Positions 56,540-64,000 of a stretch of DNA of 64,000 nt are shown here, in pieces. The DNA comes from Streptomyces sp. ICBB 8177 (lineage in GTDB: Bacteria > Actinomycetota > Actinomycetes > Streptomycetales > Streptomycetaceae): NCBI RefSeq assembly GCF_003144095.1, contig NZ_NSKH01000023.1:420964-484963 (forward strand), written 5' to 3'. Under the pieces are notes generated by a model. The model had not been told where the DNA came from, searched no databases, and saw only the letters and a list, made by a program, of their open reading frames with translations. Both the position numbers and the translations under genes were made by a program. Position 1 is the stretch's first letter. Each line of letters opens with the position of its first letter.

Positions 56540-57982
56540 TCAGGCCTGCGACGAGCCGAGTTCGAGCACCGCGCGGACCGCGGACTCCAGGGCGTACGTC
56601 ATGGAGCCGCCGTTCGGCTCGAACGCGGTGTGTTCGCCGGCGAAGTGCACGCGTCCCTCCGGCCGCCTCATGTCGGGCATGAGCGCGGTGTGTCCCACCT
56701 CCGGCAGGATGTACGCGCCCTCGATGTACGGCTCGCGGTCCCACGCCACCGACGTGCCCACCTCGAAGTGGTCCTTGGCGCCGGGGAAGATCCGCTCCAC
56801 CTGCTCCAGGGTGAAGCGCACCCGCTCGTCCGGCGGCATCGCCGTGACCGCCTTCGCCCGCCAGCCCGACATCAGGCATTCCAGAACGGCACGCGGGCCC
56901 GGCAGTTGGGGCGTCGCGTCGCGCACCCAGCGGATCGGCAGGTCCGTCGAGACGCTCGCGCGCGGCGAGGTCCAAAAGCGCCGGCGCATCTGGAGGTAGA
57001 CGCGCACTATCGACACGTACCGCAGGCGGCGGATCGCCGCGTGCTTGGCCGGTGACAGGCCCGCGTTCGACAGGTCGATGCGCCGCATCGCGCTGAACGG
57101 CACGGCCAGCACCACCCGGTCGGCCTCCAGCGTGTGGAAGCCGCCCGAGTCGACGAACGTCACCCGGGCCGCCGTGCCGTCCTGGGTGACGCGCACGACG
57201 GGCTTGGCGTAGTGGATGCGGTCGCGCAGGCGGTCGGCGAACGCGGCGGGGAAGCGGTCGGTGCCGCCCCGGATCTTGGCCCAGCGGGCGTCGGCCAGGG
57301 TGAGCGAGCGCGGGCCCGACTCGTGCCGCAGCCACGACAGCGCGGACGCGGTGTCCAGGTCGCCGCCGCGCATCTCCAGGAACATCGGCTCCAGCAGCGT
57401 GATGGCCGCGTCCGAGGCGCCGCGCTCCTTGAGGACCTCTATGACCGAGCGGTCGTCGAACGGCGCGAGCCGGTCGGTGACCTCCCACTCGGGCGTGCCC
57501 AGGTCGGGCTGGAGCTCGCGGCACAGCGAGCGGACGTAGCGCTCCATCATCATGCCGACGTCCAGGCCCTTCTCCTCGCCGCTCAACGGCAGCCCGCTGT
57601 CCGCGAGGTCGGCGACGTCGGGGCGGACGAAGCGGGAGCCGAGGAAGTAGGAGAAGTCCGCGTCGAGCAGGTCGGAGGGCTCCAGGCCCACACCGAGTTC
57701 CTTCAGGTAGTGCGTCACGTAGTGGCAGTGCGGCGTCACCGTCATGGCGCCGGCTTCCGCGTACAGGCCGTCGGCGAACGGCTCGCGCACGGTGTACGCG
57801 CGCCCGCCGGCCCGGGTGGAGGCTTCGAGCACCGTGACGTCGCAGCCGAGGCGGGTCAGTTCGTAGGCGGTGCCGAGGCCGGCCAGGCCCGCGCCCACCA
57901 CGACGACCCTGCCGGGCGGCCTGAGTCCGTCGAGCCCTTGGTCGAGGGCGCGGCGCACCTCGGTCTGAGTGGGCTCACGCAT
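56540..57982 (-). CDS. flavin monoamine oxidase family protein
   Basis: A 480-residue FAD-dependent amine oxidase. The dinucleotide motif VVVVGAGLAGLGTAYELTRL with LEASTRAGGRAYTV is at residues 26-60; the C-terminal FAD contact is RVHFAGEHTAFEPNGGSMTY. The family includes L-amino acid, tryptophan and polyamine oxidases. ATG 57982 is set by GAGGAGA upstream; a longer frame lacks one. It is divergent from the MarR gene and has a MarR-type palindrome (58034-58053) in its promoter, so it is probably derepressed together with the UvrA-like gene. The substrate is unknown. Confidence 0.88.
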   Translation of the reverse strand: MREPTQTEVRRALDQGLDGLRPPGRVVVVGAGLAGLGTAYELTRLGCDVTVLEASTRAGGRAYTVREPFADGLYAEAGAMTVTPHCHYVTHYLKELGVGLEPSDLLDADFSYFLGSRFVRPDVADLADSGLPLSGEEKGLDVGMMMERYVRSLCRELQPDLGTPEWEVTDRLAPFDDRSVIEVLKERGASDAAITLLEPMFLEMRGGDLDTASALSWLRHESGPRSLTLADARWAKIRGGTDRFPAAFADRLRDRIHYAKPVVRVTQDGTAARVTFVDSGGFHTLEADRVVLAVPFSAMRRIDLSNAGLSPAKHAAIRRLRYVSIVRVYLQMRRRFWTSPRASVSTDLPIRWVRDATPQLPGPRAVLECLMSGWRAKAVTAMPPDERVRFTLEQVERIFPGAKDHFEVGTSVAWDREPYIEGAYILPEVGHTALMPDMRRPEGRVHFAGEHTAFEPNGGSMTYALESAVRAVLELGSSQA

Positions 57983-58033
57983 GGTCGGTCTCCTCGTTCG
58001 GTTCCGCGCCGCCGCCCCGGAAACGGGCAGCAA

Positions 58034-58053
58034 TGATTTCCCTGCGGAAACCA
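58034..58053 (-). promoter_or_regulatory. MarR-type operator upstream of the amine oxidase
   Basis: TGATTTCC-CTGC-GGAAACCA, a palindrome with a single mismatch, 52-71 bp upstream of the amine oxidase ATG and in the divergent promoter region of the MarR gene. On the coding strand it reads TGGTTTCC-N4-GGAAATCA, almost identical to the site at 62446-62465. Confidence 0.65.
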
Positions 58054-58253
58054 CATTGCATGGACGCCTTAATTACGTCAAGATCTGGCCGGTGCCGAAG
58101 TGGCGTGGGCAATGCGGAAGGAATTCCCCTGAGTTGTACCCGGGGTGACGGTTTCCTGTGGAACGCTGCTTCCGTTCAGTCCGGACCGTAAATCGTGATA
58201 TATTTCTTGCGATTCACCGTTCCGTGATATCGAGCAGACCAGGAGTGAGACGA

Positions 58254-58736
58254 ATGACAACCAGCGGCGAGTCGTCCGTCAAGCGGGCCGGTCTGCGGAC
58301 CGAGATCGAGGACGCCCTGGCCTACCTGACGTGTTCGCTGGTCGCCCGCAGGACGCGCGCCACACCCGAGCGCGTGACCTGGCAGCAGTACGACGTCCTG
58401 GAACTGCTGCGGCTGCGCGGGCCGATGACCCCCTCGGTGCTCAGCGAGTCCCTCGGCGTCTCCCGGCAGACCATGTCGAAGGCCCTGCGCATTCTGAAAG
58501 ACCAGGAACTCGTGGAACAGTCCGCCCAGAGCGCGGACAAACGCGAGCAGACCACCTCGATCACGATGCGCGGGCACGAGTTCCTGGCCCGCGCGGCCCG
58601 GGGGCGCCGGGAAAACGCCAAGGTCGTCGAAGGCGCCCTGTCGGCGGAGGAGCAGGCCGCTTTCGTCGAACTGTGCGGCAAGGTCGCGAACGCCCTGAAC
58701 GCCGCCCCTCAGCCGTTCCCGGTCCGCGATCTGTGA
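58254..58736 (+). CDS. MarR family transcriptional regulator
   Basis: A 160-residue winged-helix regulator from ATG 58254 (AGGAGTGAG upstream). The HTH region is TWQQYDVLELLRLRGPMTPS, then VLSESLGVSRQTMSKALRIL, with a wing ADKREQTTSITM; this is the ordinary MarR fold. Two GGTTTCC-GGAAACC palindromes in the window, one in its own divergent promoter, are the likely targets. MarR proteins respond to small phenolic or antibiotic-like ligands, fitting the neighbouring resistance-type ATPase and oxidases. Confidence 0.87.
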   Translation: MTTSGESSVKRAGLRTEIEDALAYLTCSLVARRTRATPERVTWQQYDVLELLRLRGPMTPSVLSESLGVSRQTMSKALRILKDQELVEQSAQSADKREQTTSITMRGHEFLARAARGRRENAKVVEGALSAEEQAAFVELCGKVANALNAAPQPFPVRDL

Positions 58737-58851
58737 GCAGACGGACGCCCGCCTGCCACCGGGGCGTCCCCGCGCCGAAGCGGTGGGTCCGCGGCCCGGC
58801 GACGCAGCCGCGGACCCACCGCCCGCCTGAGCACACGCCACGACGCGCGCC

Positions 58852-60027
58852 CTACCAGCTCCAGCCGCGTTCCGCCGGCGGCGTCCAGACGTCCGCCTTC
58901 TCCAGGTAGGGGAAGACCTGGCCGATCAGCTCGATGTCCTGCGCCGCGTACAGCGACGGCAGGAACATGAAACCGCGGATGCCGGTCTCGCGGTGCATGT
59001 CGAGGATCTGCTCCGCCACCGTGGACGGCGACCCCACCAGCACCTTGCTGCCGCAGGCGATGCCCAGGGTCCGGGCGACGTCGTCGAACTCGCCCTCGTA
59101 GTTGGCCTTGTAGGTCTCGCTGCCGCCCATCAGCTCGGTGGCGATGTCGCGCGCGCAGTCCATGTCCAGGGACTCGCGCACCCAGTCGTACTTCTCCTGC
59201 GCCTCGCGGTCGGACCGGCCCAGGATGATCCCGGTGGCCCCGGCCATGTTGACCTCCAGCGGCGAGCGGCCGTGCCGTTCCGTGCGTTCGGCCAGGCTTT
59301 CCACCATGGCGCGCATCTTGGCGTAGTCGTCCGGCAGCGGGGTGAACGCGAAGTCGCAGGTGTCCGCGATCAGCTCCTGTGCCACCGGTGAGACGCCCGC
59401 GTTGAACAGGCACGGTGGGTCCTGGACCGGGTGCGGACTGATCATCTTGCCGTGCAGGCGGAAGAACTCGCCCTCGAAGTCCACCTGTCCGCCCCGGGCT
59501 GCCCACAGCCGCTTGACCGCCTCCACCGCCTCGGCCGTGGTGGCGTAGCGGGTCTCGTGGCTGCTGTCGGGCACGGTGATGCCCAGCAGCGACAACTCGT
59601 CGGGCTTCCAGCCGGGCACGATGTTCCAGCCCCAGCGGCCGCCGCTGAGCACGTCGAGGTTGGCGCCGAGGCGCGCGATGACCGCCGGTGGGAAGTAGCG
59701 GGTGTGGAAGGTGGTGACCACGCCGATGTGCCGGGTGGCGGCCATGACGACCGGCGCGAAGACCGGCGCGGACATGTGGGGTTCGGCGTGGCCGATGCGC
59801 CAGCTGTTCTCGCCGTGGGGTATGTAGCCGTCGGCGAAGAAGACGTAGTCGAACCCGGCGTCCTCGACGCGGCGCGCCAGGTCCATCTGCGCGTCCACGT
59901 CGAACGGGTCGGGGTTGAGGTCCGCCACCTCCTTCGACGTGGTGGTGGGGGTGGGGGAGCTGAGCCACATCAGTCCGAACCGCATCCTGTCGTCGGCCAG
60001 ACGCGGCTTGAGCGTGCCTTGGGGCAT
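58852..60027 (-). CDS. LLM-class flavin-dependent monooxygenase
   Basis: A 391-residue luciferase-like TIM-barrel monooxygenase of the NtaA/SnaA/SoxA group that uses FMNH2 from a separate reductase. Typical segments: RVEDAGFDYVFFADGYIPHG, VTTFHTRYFPPAVIARLGAN, LDVLSGGRWGWNIVPGWKPD and HETRYATTAEAVEAVKRLW. ATG 60027 has AGGACGGGA. It lies 75 bp downstream of the UvrA-like gene on the same strand and is probably on the same transcript. The substrate is unknown; family members act on sulfonates, chelators and antibiotic intermediates. Confidence 0.9.
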   Translation of the reverse strand: MPQGTLKPRLADDRMRFGLMWLSSPTPTTTSKEVADLNPDPFDVDAQMDLARRVEDAGFDYVFFADGYIPHGENSWRIGHAEPHMSAPVFAPVVMAATRHIGVVTTFHTRYFPPAVIARLGANLDVLSGGRWGWNIVPGWKPDELSLLGITVPDSSHETRYATTAEAVEAVKRLWAARGGQVDFEGEFFRLHGKMISPHPVQDPPCLFNAGVSPVAQELIADTCDFAFTPLPDDYAKMRAMVESLAERTERHGRSPLEVNMAGATGIILGRSDREAQEKYDWVRESLDMDCARDIATELMGGSETYKANYEGEFDDVARTLGIACGSKVLVGSPSTVAEQILDMHRETGIRGFMFLPSLYAAQDIELIGQVFPYLEKADVWTPPAERGWSW

Positions 60028-60102
60028 TCCCGTCCTGTCCTTTCGGAACGTGAGCTGTCGCGGAGCGTGAGCCGTGCGGGCGCGGGGGGAGCCCCCGGCG
60101 TT

Positions 60103-62394
60103 TCACCTGCCCGCTCGGGCGAGGTCCTTCTTGAGGTAGGTGGCGGTGAACGAGTCCTTCGCGTGGGTGAGTTGGCGCGGGGTGCCCTCGAACATCAGGC
60201 GGCCGCCGTCGCGCCCCGCGCTCGGGCCGATGTCGATGACCCAGTCGGCCCGCTTGACGACGTCGAGGTCGTGCTCGATCACCACGACCGTGTTGCCCTT
60301 GTCCACGATGGTGTCGATCAGGTCGACCAGCCGGTCGACGTCGGCCATGTGCAGGCCGGTGGTGGGCTCGTCGAAGACGAACAGCCCCGACGACTCGTCC
60401 AGCCGGTCGGCGAGTTTGATGCGCTGCAACTCACCGCCCGACAGCGTGGACAGCGGCTGGCCGAGCGTGATGTAGGACAGGCCGACGTCGCTGAGCGTGG
60501 TGAGCCGGCGGACCACGGACTCCTCCGTGAAGAACTCCAGGGCCTCCTCGACGGTGAGGGCGAGCGTCTCCACGATGTTCCTGCCGTGGAAGCGCAGGTC
60601 CAGCACCTCGTCGCGGTAGCGCCGCCCCGAGCACCGCTCGCAGGTCGTGGTCACCGGCTCCATGTAGGCCAGGTCCGTCTGGATCTCGCCGCGGCCCTGG
60701 CAAGCGGGGCAGGCGCCCGCCGAGTTGAAGCTGAACATGCCCGGTTCGCTGTGCGTGGCCTTGGCGAACAGCTTCCGCACGGTGTCCATGATGTTGACGT
60801 ACGTCGCGGGCGTCGAGCGGGCGGAGGAGCCGATCGCGCCCTGGTCGATCACGATGGCCTCGGGGAACTGCGGGATCAGCGCGCCGTGCACGAACGAGCT
60901 CTTGCCGGAGCCGGCGACACCGGTCACCACGGTCAGCACGCCCTGCGGGATGTCGACCGAAAGGTCCTTGAGGTTGTGCAGGCTGGTGCGCCGCGTGGTG
61001 AGCTTGCCGCGCGGCGTGCGCACCCGCTCCTTGAGGCCGGTCTCGCGGCTCAGCCGGCGCCCGGTGACGGTGTCCGCCTCGCGCAGCTGCTCCGCCGTGC
61101 CCTCGAAGACCACCTCGCCGCCGTGCGTACCGGCGCCCGGCCCCATGTCGACCACGTGGTCGGCGATGGCGATCACGTCGCGGGAGTGCTCCACGACCAG
61201 CACGGTGTTGCCCTTGTCCCGCAGCGCGAGCAGGAGCTCGTTGAGCCGGTGCACGTCACGAGGGTGCAGGCCGACGCTGGGCTCGTCGAAGATGTACGTC
61301 AGGTCCGTGAGGCTGCTGCCCAGGTGGCGGACGATCTTCAGGCGCTGGCCCTCACCGCCGGAGAGCGTCGAGGTCTCCCGGGCGAGGCTCAGGTAGCCGA
61401 GTCCCACCGACTCGATGCGCCGCAGCACCGACAGCGCCGCGTCCACCACGGGCTTGGCGGACGGCGCGTCGATGGCCTCCAACTCCGGGACGAGGTCCCC
61501 GATCTCCATCGCGGTGAAGTCGGCGATGTTCTTGCCGTTGATCCTCGACTCGCGGGCCGCCTCGTTGAGGCGGGCGCCGCCGCACACGTCGCAGACCCCG
61601 GCGCTGACCACCTCCTCGACCTGGCGGCGCTCCTTGTCCTTGAGCCTTTCCAGGCCGTTCTTGAGATAGCGGCGGTTGAAACGGACGACGATTCCCTCGT
61701 ACTCGTTGGAGTACGTGAGTTTCTTTCCCGGGCGCTCCACCTTGAATCCCTCGCCGTACAGCAGGAGTTCCCGGTCCTTCTTGCTGAATTCCCGCAGCGG
61801 CTTGTCCGGGTCGAACAGTCCGGACTGCGCGTACAGCTTCCACTGGAAGCCTCCCACGGCGAACAGCGGCGAGCGGATCGCGCCCTCGTTGAGCGACCTG
61901 TCCTCGTCCAGCAGCCGCCCGAGGTCGAGCCGCGCGACCCGGCCGAGCCCCTCGCACTCCGGGCACATCCCGTGCGGGTCGTTGAACGAGTAGGCGCTCG
62001 ACTCACCGGCCGACGGCCGGCCGTGGCGGGAGAAGAGCACGCGCAGGGCCGGGTTGACCTCGGTCATCGTGCCGACCGTGGAGCGCGAGTTGCCGCCGAT
62101 GGGGCGCTGGTCCACCACGATCGCGGTGGAGAGGTTCTTGATCACGGCCGCGTCCGGGCGCTCGTACTTCGGCAGGCGGTTGCGGATGAACCAGCTGTAC
62201 GTCTCGTTGAGCTGGCGCTGCGACTCGACCGCGACGGTCCCGAAGACGACGGAGGACTTCCCGGAACCGGACACGCCGGTGAAGACGGTCAGCTCTCCTT
62301 TGGGGATGCTGAGCGAGACGTTCTTGAGATTGTTCTCCCGGGCGCCCCGGATAATGATGCAGTCTTCGGAGCTGCGCTTGCGCTGGCCCGCCAT
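60103..62394 (-). CDS. UvrA-like ABC ATPase (DrrC-type drug-resistance class)
   Basis: A 763-residue tandem ABC protein, shorter than repair UvrA (about 950). Walker A motifs are GVSGSGKSS and GVAGSGKSS, signature motifs LSGGEGQRLK and LSGGELQRIK. Zinc-type cysteines are reduced to CPECEGLGR, CDVCGGARL, CPACQGRG and CERCSGRRY, and the insertion domains are short. This shape is seen in DrrC, the daunorubicin resistance protein, and other UvrA paralogues of antibiotic clusters that protect DNA from the cluster's product. A perfect MarR-type palindrome lies before the ATG (62394), which has GGAGG upstream. Drug specificity is not predictable. Confidence 0.87.
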   Translation of the reverse strand: MAGQRKRSSEDCIIIRGARENNLKNVSLSIPKGELTVFTGVSGSGKSSVVFGTVAVESQRQLNETYSWFIRNRLPKYERPDAAVIKNLSTAIVVDQRPIGGNSRSTVGTMTEVNPALRVLFSRHGRPSAGESSAYSFNDPHGMCPECEGLGRVARLDLGRLLDEDRSLNEGAIRSPLFAVGGFQWKLYAQSGLFDPDKPLREFSKKDRELLLYGEGFKVERPGKKLTYSNEYEGIVVRFNRRYLKNGLERLKDKERRQVEEVVSAGVCDVCGGARLNEAARESRINGKNIADFTAMEIGDLVPELEAIDAPSAKPVVDAALSVLRRIESVGLGYLSLARETSTLSGGEGQRLKIVRHLGSSLTDLTYIFDEPSVGLHPRDVHRLNELLLALRDKGNTVLVVEHSRDVIAIADHVVDMGPGAGTHGGEVVFEGTAEQLREADTVTGRRLSRETGLKERVRTPRGKLTTRRTSLHNLKDLSVDIPQGVLTVVTGVAGSGKSSFVHGALIPQFPEAIVIDQGAIGSSARSTPATYVNIMDTVRKLFAKATHSEPGMFSFNSAGACPACQGRGEIQTDLAYMEPVTTTCERCSGRRYRDEVLDLRFHGRNIVETLALTVEEALEFFTEESVVRRLTTLSDVGLSYITLGQPLSTLSGGELQRIKLADRLDESSGLFVFDEPTTGLHMADVDRLVDLIDTIVDKGNTVVVIEHDLDVVKRADWVIDIGPSAGRDGGRLMFEGTPRQLTHAKDSFTATYLKKDLARAGR

Positions 62395-62445
62395 GAAATC
62401 GTTCCTCCCGCCGAGGACGGCCGTCCGCCCGGCCCGCGAACACTA

Positions 62446-62465
62446 TGGTTTCCTCTTGGAAACCA
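62446..62465 (-). promoter_or_regulatory. MarR-type operator upstream of the UvrA-like gene
   Basis: A perfect 8-4-8 palindrome, TGGTTTCC-TCTT-GGAAACCA, 52-71 bp before the UvrA-like ATG, the same distance as at the amine oxidase, in the 88-bp gap after the gamma-glutamyltransferase gene. A -35-like TTGGTT and -10-like TAGTGT overlap it, so a bound repressor would block RNA polymerase. Confidence 0.75.
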
Positions 62466-62482
62466 AGTTAACATCCGGCGGT

Positions 62483-64000
62483 TCAGCGAGCCACCGCGTA
62501 CGCCTGTTCGCCGCGCGGACTCGCGGCGCCGAAGACCAGGCCGTCGCCGGTCCTGCCGGTGGCGCAGACCTTCCCCAGCGAGCGCTCCGGGGCGATCCGC
62601 ACGACGTGGCCGCGACGGCGCAGCTCGTCCACGACCTCGTCGGGGCAGCCCTTCTCCACGACGACGCTGCCGGGGATGGCGACGTGCGGGGTGAAGGACG
62701 AGGGCACCGCGTCGGTGTGGAACGCCGGCGCCTCCACCGCCTCCTGCGCACCCGCCCCGAAGTCCACGTGGCGCAGGAAGAAGTTGAGCGTCCACTGGTC
62801 CTGCTGGTCGCCGCCGGGCGTGCCGAACGCCATGTACGGCTCGCCGTCGCGCAGCACGAGGGTGGGGGACAAGGTGGTGCGCGGGCGCTTGCCGGGCGCG
62901 ACGGCGTTGGGGTGGCCGGGGAAGAGGTTCGCCATCTGGCCCCGGGTGCCCAGCGGGAAGCCCAGTCCCGGCACGACCGGGGAACTCTTGAGCCAGCCGC
63001 CGCTGGGCGTGGCGACCACCATGTTGCCCTCGCTGTCCGTGGCGCTGACGCAGCAGGTGTCGCCCTTGGCCTGGGTGAGCCGCACGATCGCCGGGATGCC
63101 GTCGCCCAACTGCCGCATCCACTCCGGGCCTTCGCCCGTGTCCGGCTCGGACACGTCAGGCATCACCGGCACCCGGCCGTGCGGCGACCCGGGCCGCAGC
63201 TCCATCGCCGCCCGGTCGCCCACGAGCGCCCGCCGCCGGTCCGCGTACCCGGCGCTCAGCAGCGTCTCCAACGGCACGTCGGTGTGGTCCGGGTCGCCGT
63301 ACCACGCCTCGCGGTCGGCGAACGCCAGCTTCGCGCACTCCACCACCGTGTGCAGGTGGTCGGCACCGCCCGGCCGCATGCCGGACAGCTCGAACCCTTC
63401 CAGCAGGACGAGTTGCTGGAGGAAGACCGGGCCCTGCGACCACGGGCCGCACTTGTGCACCGTGTGGCCGCGGTACTCGCCCACCACCGGGCGCTCCACC
63501 GTCGCCCGCCAGGACGCCAGGTCCTCACCGGTCAGCAGGCCCGCGTTGTGGTGCCCGGTGGCGTCCAGCATCGGGGTGCCGGTGACGAACTTGTCGATCG
63601 CCTCGGCCACGAAGCCCTCGTGGAAGGCGGTCACCGCCGCGTCGATCCGCCGCTCACGGTCACCGCCGGCCGCCTCGGACTCCTCGACCAGCAGCCGGAA
63701 GGTCCTGGCCAGGTCGGGGTTGTCCAGGCGCGCCCCGGCCGCCGGCGCCCTGCCGTCCCGCAGGTAGGTGCGGCCGGACTCGGTCCACTCCTCACGGAAC
63801 AACGGCGCCAGCACGTCGATCATCTCGGCGGCCTTCGGCAGGACCGGGTAGCCCTTCTCGGCATAGCCGATGGCCGGCGCCAGCACCTGCGCCGGTGTCA
63901 TCCGCCCGTGGTCCCGCAGCAGCCGCATCCACGCCCCGAACGCGCCGGGCACGCAGGCGGCCAGCAGGCCGGAGCCCGGTATCGCGTCGAGCCCGCGGTC
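62483..64000 (-). CDS. gamma-glutamyltransferase family protein, N-terminus outside window
   Basis: The last ~505 residues of an Ntn-hydrolase of the gamma-glutamyltranspeptidase family; the frame continues in to the window end (GSGLLAACVPGAFGAWMRLL). The catalytic nucleophile region is KGDTCCVSATDSEGNMV, where the Thr would begin the small subunit after self-cleavage; the normal HTTH is replaced by GDTCC, so activity or specificity may differ. Further conserved parts are PGKRPRTTLSPTLVL and AFGTPGGDQQDQW. The UvrA-like gene follows after 88 bp. In a biosynthetic setting such enzymes can attach or remove gamma-glutamyl groups. It may end its own operon. Confidence 0.85.
   Translation of the reverse strand, partial: DRGLDAIPGSGLLAACVPGAFGAWMRLLRDHGRMTPAQVLAPAIGYAEKGYPVLPKAAEMIDVLAPLFREEWTESGRTYLRDGRAPAAGARLDNPDLARTFRLLVEESEAAGGDRERRIDAAVTAFHEGFVAEAIDKFVTGTPMLDATGHHNAGLLTGEDLASWRATVERPVVGEYRGHTVHKCGPWSQGPVFLQQLVLLEGFELSGMRPGGADHLHTVVECAKLAFADREAWYGDPDHTDVPLETLLSAGYADRRRALVGDRAAMELRPGSPHGRVPVMPDVSEPDTGEGPEWMRQLGDGIPAIVRLTQAKGDTCCVSATDSEGNMVVATPSGGWLKSSPVVPGLGFPLGTRGQMANLFPGHPNAVAPGKRPRTTLSPTLVLRDGEPYMAFGTPGGDQQDQWTLNFFLRHVDFGAGAQEAVEAPAFHTDAVPSSFTPHVAIPGSVVVEKGCPDEVVDELRRRGHVVRIAPERSLGKVCATGRTGDGLVFGAASPRGEQAYAVAR

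Noticed and set aside
58150-58164. GGTTTCC-TGT-GGAAC near the MarR gene as a third operator
   Set aside because: Spacer is 3 rather than 4 and the right half is incomplete; too weak to list beside the two good sites.
59431-62694. 1087-codon open frame on the plus strand
   Set aside because: Antisense to the LLM monooxygenase and UvrA-like genes, both of which have complete motifs.

Overview
The window is high-GC actinomycete chromosomal DNA, almost certainly Streptomyces or a close relative. The grounds are codon third positions dominated by G/C, GTG starts, 4-bp GTGA/ATGA gene overlaps, rare TTA (bldA-type) codons, and typical families (XRE-DUF5753 with DUF397, SpoIIE-type PP2C phosphatases, DUF6126, DUF2264, UvrA-like resistance ATPase). 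All gene names rest on reading the sequence; no database search was possible.

Layout. 1-4530: the end of a hopanoid/isoprenoid operon (ispG, dxs, hpnO-type aminotransferase), closed by a strong hairpin. 4560-8500: housekeeping enzymes (M3 oligopeptidase, protein-tyrosine phosphatase, GDSL hydrolase). 8600-11320: a WhiJ-like regulatory module (XRE-DUF5753, DUF397, S-adenosyl methyltransferase) facing an anti-sigma-like ATPase. 11400-18000: GNAT, an XRE-cupin regulator with DUF6126 partner and tandem operator, a trypsin-like protease, OsmC, UppP, a PPOX-type oxidoreductase and an MBL-fold hydrolase. 18026-24000: a carbohydrate locus (GH2 beta-galactosidase and DUF2264 protein) behind a LacI-type operator. 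24200-28800: a universal stress protein, a secreted ricin-type lectin with an aerolysin-like C-terminus and a TTA codon, and a split transketolase facing a true SoxR with its operator between them.

28932-31640 is a decayed integration island beside tRNA-Pro(GGG). It holds two recombinase relics, a MITE-like element, a lower-GC secreted protein and a broken GNAT gene. Next come a 5'-truncated nucleotide/nucleic-acid deaminase, a SUKH-4-like protein and a P-loop ATPase with a WD40-like C-terminus (31640-35027), which is a possible conflict/immunity module. Then follow a PAS-GAF-PP2C-HATPase phosphatase/kinase, a type III polyketide synthase, a frameshifted AfsR-like regulator, an NTF2/TetR pair sharing two identical operators, a TTA-containing LuxR-type regulator, an S53 peptidase, an RNase HI with a Cys-rich tail, a second SpoIIE phosphatase, an NlpC/P60 lipoprotein and a DsbA-like protein.

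48795-64000 looks like one redox-rich specialised locus. A two-component system (response regulator with TTA codon 8) is followed by a translationally coupled operon of FAD oxidoreductase, FMN alpha-hydroxy-acid oxidase, cytochrome P450 and cation/proton antiporter. A flavin amine oxidase, a MarR regulator, an LLM-class flavin monooxygenase, a UvrA-like (DrrC-type) ABC ATPase and a gamma-glutamyltransferase complete it. A shared palindrome (TGGTTTCC-N4-GGAAACCA) in front of both the amine oxidase and the UvrA-like gene ties these to the MarR protein. This locus and the deaminase/SUKH/ATPase module are the two best candidates for an undescribed system.
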